64,000 bases of DNA from NCBI RefSeq assembly GCF_003459505.1, contig NZ_QRWD01000006.1, positions 62,001 through 126,000 of the forward strand, given 5' to 3'. Position 1 is the first letter of the stretch; every line of letters begins with the position of its first letter. The position numbers were made by a program, and so were the translations under genes. Positions 60,601-64,000 of the stretch are shown piece after piece. The stretch comes from Collinsella sp. AF20-14LB. GTDB taxonomy: Bacteria > Actinomycetota > Coriobacteriia > Coriobacteriales > Coriobacteriaceae. The notes below the pieces were generated by a model. That model had not been told where the DNA came from and searched no databases. It saw nothing but the letters and a program-made list of their open reading frames with translations.

Positions 60601-61879
60601 CCACATGGCGACCGGGCGTCAGCGTGTAGAAATACGGGACGGCTGCCTCGTTCTCGCGCCACCCCAGCAACAAGGCATTGAGGTAACCTTCCGAATCGAC
60701 ATGCCCCGCCTGCTTCATAAAGGCTTCTTGTGTGTTGACGCCCAGCAGGTTCTCCTTGGAGCTCAGCGTGCTCCAAATCACACTACGCTGGCCCATCGAA
60801 TCGGGCTGGCCGACCACAAACAGGCGCGACTGCGCCGGCTGGATGGTAACGGTTCGTGTCGTCCACGCCGTATCCTGCGACAAGCGCAGCGAGACGCTTA
60901 CCGTGAGCGGCTGGCTCGAGCACAGAGCCGGATTCTGCTCGCCCGCGGCATTGGTCCACGAGTTGATGCGAAAGTACGGAAACGTGGCGAACTCGTCCTT
61001 GCTGCAGGCAAGGTAGTACAGGCCGATGTCATCGCTCCAGTGGACATCCATGGCGCAGAACAGCGTCCAGGCATCGAGCATTTGCCCGTCGTAGATTGCA
61101 TCCACCATGGGCTCAATTTGCACCTTGTTGGGATCGATCGATCCAGCCGCACCGTTAAACTGCGTAAAGAACGTTGTGTCTCCCATAGGGGCGCCCTTTT
61201 GGGGTGCGGGATCCTGGAGCAGGTACTTATAGGAATTGGCCGTCGAGGTGGCCGAGCCGCCCGGGCTGGAACTACCGCCAGCACCGTTTGTGCCTGCGCC
61301 ACCGCCGGCGCTACCGCCAGACGTTCCACCCGCATTGATAACGGGAACGTTTTGTCCGCCTCCCGAGCCACCAGCGCCGCCCGCGCCGGCGCCCGAACCG
61401 CCCGCAGCCCCTACGCCCGTTCCATCGGCGTTGCCGGTAACGTTATAGGCAGTCGTGCCGCTTTGCCCCGTCAGATTTGCCTGTCCCTGCGCATTATCGA
61501 GCGGTGCCCGCTGCTCGCGTGCGCTCGTTTCCCGGTTGTCGCTATCCTCGTCATGACGATTTGCCTCGGCATCCGTCGAGAGCGGACTGATCCGATACGC
61601 CTCGCCGGACTCCGCGTCACCGTGACTGTATGCAGCGATATACCCCGAAGGGTCGAAGCTCAGATTACTCTGGGCCAACTCAAAGGCGACCGTGCCAAAT
61701 ACGCCGACCGCAGCAACCGAAACCGCCGCCGCCACAACGCGCGTTGCAGCCAAAGGCTTGGCACCATACATATTTTTAGCGGCATGCTGAACACGCGCGG
61801 ACGCATTCCGCGGGCCTTTTAATTTGGCCGACACCGCGTTCTTGTGCGCCGCCATATGTTGAGGATGTTTAGAAAACAC
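57632..61879 (-). CDS. BspA-like leucine-rich-repeat surface protein, membrane-anchored, 1415 aa
   Basis: The GTG at 61879 has GGGAG 9 bases upstream; an ATG (MAAHKN) lies 8 codons in. An N-terminal hydrophobic segment sits at about residues 46-70. A Gly/Ser/Ala-rich stretch (about 145-215) follows. The rest contains several LRR_5/BspA repeats such as IAPYAFSGDAELRFVNLG, AIGRNAFENCQNLQGVFIG and VGADAFKGCTSLGFV, with a second repeat block near the C-terminus (VIDSNAFSRCSNLTEIEL). There is no sortase motif, so the N-terminal helix probably anchors it. It is likely adhesive or host-interacting. The transglutaminase-domain gene lies just upstream on the same strand. Confidence 0.8.
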   Translation of the reverse strand: MFSKHPQHMAAHKNAVSAKLKGPRNASARVQHAAKNMYGAKPLAATRVVAAAVSVAAVGVFGTVAFELAQSNLSFDPSGYIAAYSHGDAESGEAYRISPLSTDAEANRHDEDSDNRETSAREQRAPLDNAQGQANLTGQSGTTAYNVTGNADGTGVGAAGGSGAGAGGAGGSGGGQNVPVINAGGTSGGSAGGGAGTNGAGGSSSPGGSATSTANSYKYLLQDPAPQKGAPMGDTTFFTQFNGAAGSIDPNKVQIEPMVDAIYDGQMLDAWTLFCAMDVHWSDDIGLYYLACSKDEFATFPYFRINSWTNAAGEQNPALCSSQPLTVSVSLRLSQDTAWTTRTVTIQPAQSRLFVVGQPDSMGQRSVIWSTLSSKENLLGVNTQEAFMKQAGHVDSEGYLNALLLGWRENEAAVPYFYTLTPGRHVVVPGDVVSIDPAYKVRFQGYALDEDYRFDDDPTSLNNSRLQTLVDVDESVVSVDGGGETLSVPQGVQAVDAYTDSRQREVFTWQINNLELPSSVYYVNVNAGFQVLDAYRVASDNPVYAATDEGILTSRDGKEYLGVPYHTRELDVPADITHVVIPDRNKLDRIVLHASKEGELPQIDVSKLQDCTLVVDDAALLDFITEHADELENTYGVYVSPATNPSVQLTYSQGLVYNINSQLESDLCYVLDTGSNIALVQISNTIKKGAFAGNTSVDTLVLMPWFDDRVTLEDGSLAGGSVRTIVCATDEQVAYVEQHKAAAGAPDARVIKMSLSQDGYLYYANAGKTILLSAAGDEDGNLSATFDGTLLTDGGKQLQVDSIAPYAFSGDAELRFVNLGEKTSAIGRNAFENCQNLQGVFIGTPDSIEVGADAFKGCTSLGFVASRAKKAVFATTENPNPAGCTWYAPDGELQGYDSRFVTVDGIYDFACDAQSDDAPLLYGYYDGDEEGKPSILLGAPSMLNGTIELLPSTIEIFGGYSLSGAKDLPGAFEGIGGAWDVDWASAPKLAYIDRYAFRNSGIAGDLNIDLPDNDIYVGVSAFEGCTNLVSASVHAATIEISDQAFMDCPRLASASFVADTNGDYDAATGAGSRNYLASSVFGNDAAFTNLTVGTGIATLGYPSPGVGFFLDGATDVQEEAGRIHLSLPSGMEQDYLNAWVYGLIGYDDYDTYYGVVEFGMLSDWFMGEGPEPTADAVRAQMAQNLLEPENRLRTMMGLPLVEASTVIQAGGDAAESHEWEIEDNGDGTATLVSAPSDIERADLASVLTGPTVIDSNAFSRCSNLTEIELCDKVVGIQSGAFMGCSDVTVTLPSGCPLPELLGGMESMPFSFGGNVALDIAEADRESLLKTWPRQMVGVATDDEEADYVESKWFGNVNMDTFESPTFDVLNKAVNEPIMECENCLRSLMGMEAISDIGELAAPIDINKYPQYWIAS

Positions 61880-61894
61880 GTAGACCTACTCCCT

Positions 61895-64000
61895 CTACAA
61901 CGCGTACAGCATGTAGCGACGGAAGCGTTCAATAACAGTTTGCGGAACCGGCATGCTCCGATGCAGGCGTTCGGTAAAACGTCGGAGCGTGCGCAACTCG
62001 TTCGGTCTAAGCTGGCGGCCACCAAACGCATAAGCTTGATGAAGTCGAATCGCTCGACGGTATTCCCACGGGTCGATCTGGGGGAACACTGCAGCAAAGG
62101 CATCCAGGCAATCGAGCGGCTTGGTCTCGTCAAAGGCGTCGAGACCGCTTTGGTTCATCACAAGGGCAAGATAGCCGTAGAGTGCCGGCACGCATATATC
62201 CTGCTCATCACTCTCGATAGCCCGCGTGCGCCGAGCGCGCAAGACAAACCTGCGAACAAACAGAGCGAGCAGGGCGGCAATCGCCGTGCCGATCAAACCG
62301 ACCCCAACTTTGGCCACAACGGGGATGTTATACATTACCGGCACATCCTCGCGATGCTTATCCTCGGCCTGTCCTGCGACCGAGCCCGCATCGAGCGTCT
62401 TATCGTTGGCGCCGTTGCTCCATGCCTCGCCCACATCGATAATCTTATCGGCATCGAGCGTCTGGCTATAGTATCCAGGGGTGACCTCCACGGGCGTCCA
62501 TCCCTGACCGTCAAGGTAGATCTCGGTCCACGCGTGCGCATCGGCAGCCGTCAAGTTGAGCGCCACGCCTGCCCCAACAGCAGCGGCCAGCTGATCATCT
62601 TCTGCCCGATAGCCCTCGACATAGCGCGCGGGAATTCCCTGAGATCGAAACGCGAGCGTCGCCGCCGTGGCAAAGTAGGCAGAGTTGCCCTCGTGCGCCG
62701 TGCCCAAGAACCACGCGACAAACGACGTCGCCCCGGTATAGGTTGGCGGGTTATCCGTCTGTCCCGCAAGCGAAGCCAACATCGTGCGCACGCGACTGAT
62801 CACGGCTGTATCCGAAACAGTCGCCCCAGCATCCCAGCTGTCGCTCGAGAACAGGTATGCATCGATGGCATCCCGCTCCTCTTCGCGAACGTCCAAGTAA
62901 TTATCGCGAACAAAAGCGGCGTACACCCGCTCGCTTTTTGCATAGTCGCTCTTGGAGGACGCCAGCCAGCTCGAATCTGCAATGACGTCATCCACCGGCA
63001 CGTTATCGACAATCACGCGATACGCCTTAGACGGCAAAAGGTCCATGCTTAGCATCGTCGAGGCCGTCAACATTGCACCGGTACCGCCCAGCGAGCGCAG
63101 CGTATAGGGAGCATAGGTGTATCTGCGGTTGGCGCCCGACGCATCGACCGAAATCTCAACCGCCTCGACAGGCTCGCCACCCTCGCGCTCGGCCTCGGCG
63201 TCAAACGCGGCGCGCTGCTCGGCTACCGTCAAACCGTTCTGGCGCAGCCAATCACGCATGCCGGACCATTCACCCTCGTAGGACATCCAGTCGCCGCGCC
63301 CCCAAGACATGCCATCAAACGTCGTGCCCACAAAACCCTTCATGAGTAGATCGTCGCCGAGCGTCTTGCTGGCGGCAAGCGACAGCGTCGTGGACTCGCC
63401 TTCGTTCATGTCCGCCGCTTGCGAAAGGTCGCCCTCGGGCAGCGAATCATCCCCAAATCGAACGTTCTGGACCGCTTTGACGGCAGACGCCGACAGGGCG
63501 GACACCTCGGGAAGAGGCTGCACAAGGGCAGCGATCAGCGCAAAGAGAACACCGCATGCGGCGCACAGGCCGCCAAGACCAAATAGAACCTGGGGCAAAC
63601 CTACCGTAGAGCCCCGCAACTCGTCAGCACGGCACTGGACAAGCCAGCCCGCAACGCCCAGCGTCATAGACATCGCAGAATCACCAAGCTGCAGCGCCAT
63701 GGAAGCCGAGCCGCAGATAACGATGATTAAGAGCGTGGGCCACGAAACGCTCAAGTTGGCAAAAAGCCAGGCGAGTGAGCCGGCAAACATGCCGGCGAGC
63801 ACCGCCAGCGACACGGCTTCACACAGCAGACCGGCGTCTGCCACCAATGGAATATACAGTTCACAGATCGAGTTGACGCGAGCGATAACGGTATTGACGC
63901 ACGCATAGAAGCCCCAGCGTGCCGAAGGAATCAAGAGCGCGCATAAAAGCGCTACGGACGCCGCAGCCAAGGCAATCCAGAGGGGAGCCTTTTTCGAAGC
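61895..64000 (-). CDS. Transglutaminase-like domain membrane protein, partial at 5' end
   Basis: 701 residues are visible; the frame is open at the right edge. Several N-terminal membrane segments are followed by an extracellular region and a transglutaminase-like core HEGNSAYFATAATLAFRSQGIPARYVEGYRAE. The His region is AADAHAWTEIYLDGQGWTPVEVTPGYY. A single membrane helix near residues 560-585 (counted from the window edge) precedes a cytoplasmic tail ending in basic helices. The usual catalytic Cys position is Ser (GNSAYF). The family resembles TgpA-like proteins. It lies 15 bases upstream of the BspA-like gene and is probably in one operon with it. Confidence 0.8.
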   Translation of the reverse strand, partial: ASKKAPLWIALAAASVALLCALLIPSARWGFYACVNTVIARVNSICELYIPLVADAGLLCEAVSLAVLAGMFAGSLAWLFANLSVSWPTLLIIVICGSASMALQLGDSAMSMTLGVAGWLVQCRADELRGSTVGLPQVLFGLGGLCAACGVLFALIAALVQPLPEVSALSASAVKAVQNVRFGDDSLPEGDLSQAADMNEGESTTLSLAASKTLGDDLLMKGFVGTTFDGMSWGRGDWMSYEGEWSGMRDWLRQNGLTVAEQRAAFDAEAEREGGEPVEAVEISVDASGANRRYTYAPYTLRSLGGTGAMLTASTMLSMDLLPSKAYRVIVDNVPVDDVIADSSWLASSKSDYAKSERVYAAFVRDNYLDVREEERDAIDAYLFSSDSWDAGATVSDTAVISRVRTMLASLAGQTDNPPTYTGATSFVAWFLGTAHEGNSAYFATAATLAFRSQGIPARYVEGYRAEDDQLAAAVGAGVALNLTAADAHAWTEIYLDGQGWTPVEVTPGYYSQTLDADKIIDVGEAWSNGANDKTLDAGSVAGQAEDKHREDVPVMYNIPVVAKVGVGLIGTAIAALLALFVRRFVLRARRTRAIESDEQDICVPALYGYLALVMNQSGLDAFDETKPLDCLDAFAAVFPQIDPWEYRRAIRLHQAYAFGGRQLRPNELRTLRRFTERLHRSMPVPQTVIERFRRYMLYAL

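Overview
The window reads as a chromosomal segment of a high-GC gut actinobacterium of the class Coriobacteriia, most likely Collinsella or a close relative. This is inferred from the gene families, codon bias and the many short palindromes at gene ends, not from a database match. Supporting features are a bile salt hydrolase, a reverse rubrerythrin, surface proteins with an LAxTG sorting motif, a BspA-like leucine-rich-repeat protein and an anaerobe-style gene set. I see no rRNA, tRNA, CRISPR array, prophage or transposase.

Layout. 1-5050: the 3' part of a Ski2-like helicase gene, a DUF2130 coiled-coil protein, a metallophosphoesterase, a HIRAN-domain protein, a 59-aa charged protein and a 27-aa hydrophobic peptide with the layout of a type I toxin. 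5056-8482: an ALDH/iron-ADH operon and a reverse rubrerythrin. 8613-10154: a PD-(D/E)XK-like nuclease gene between two direct copies of a 123-bp structured repeat. 10143-13226: the PLP module (PdxR-like regulator divergent from pdxST), followed by four palindromes. 13660-22017: a MarR-like protein with an RGG tail, an MFS pump, two divergent peptide deformylases, an XRE-AlaA fusion, a LysR/EamA divergent pair and a bile salt hydrolase. 22211-29805: a purine permease, two tandemly duplicated surface proteins, an esterase and a uracil permease. 29929-36162: a MetE-like protein, a LysR, a HAD phosphatase, a TPP-riboswitch-controlled thiM/DUF77/thiE operon and a patatin. 36487-40860: two paralogous c-di-GMP proteins. 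40972-50362: a flavoprotein, an ArsC/Spx-like protein, a G3E GTPase, TrmL, a UvrA2-like protein, an AAA ATPase, a TetM-like ribosomal-protection GTPase and a GNAT. 50439-57626: a zinc ribbon protein, RsmJ, small membrane proteins, RlmA, MATE, a second LysR/EamA pair and Ung. 57632-64000: a 1415-aa BspA-like surface protein and a transglutaminase-domain membrane protein cut by the window edge.

Cofactor salvage and synthesis (PLP, thiamine), nucleobase uptake, drug export and protection, and host-facing surface functions dominate. The most unusual signals are structural. Palindromic repeats abut or supply stop codons at seven or more gene ends. A tandem duplication carries a 45-bp scar of the neighbouring permease gene. 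A 50-bp copy of a LysR gene fragment has been reused as a terminator arm. There is a candidate type I toxin-antitoxin locus, and a DNA-binding domain is fused to alanine aminotransferase with a strong internal start. All coordinates and alignments were made by eye. No similarity search or folding was run.
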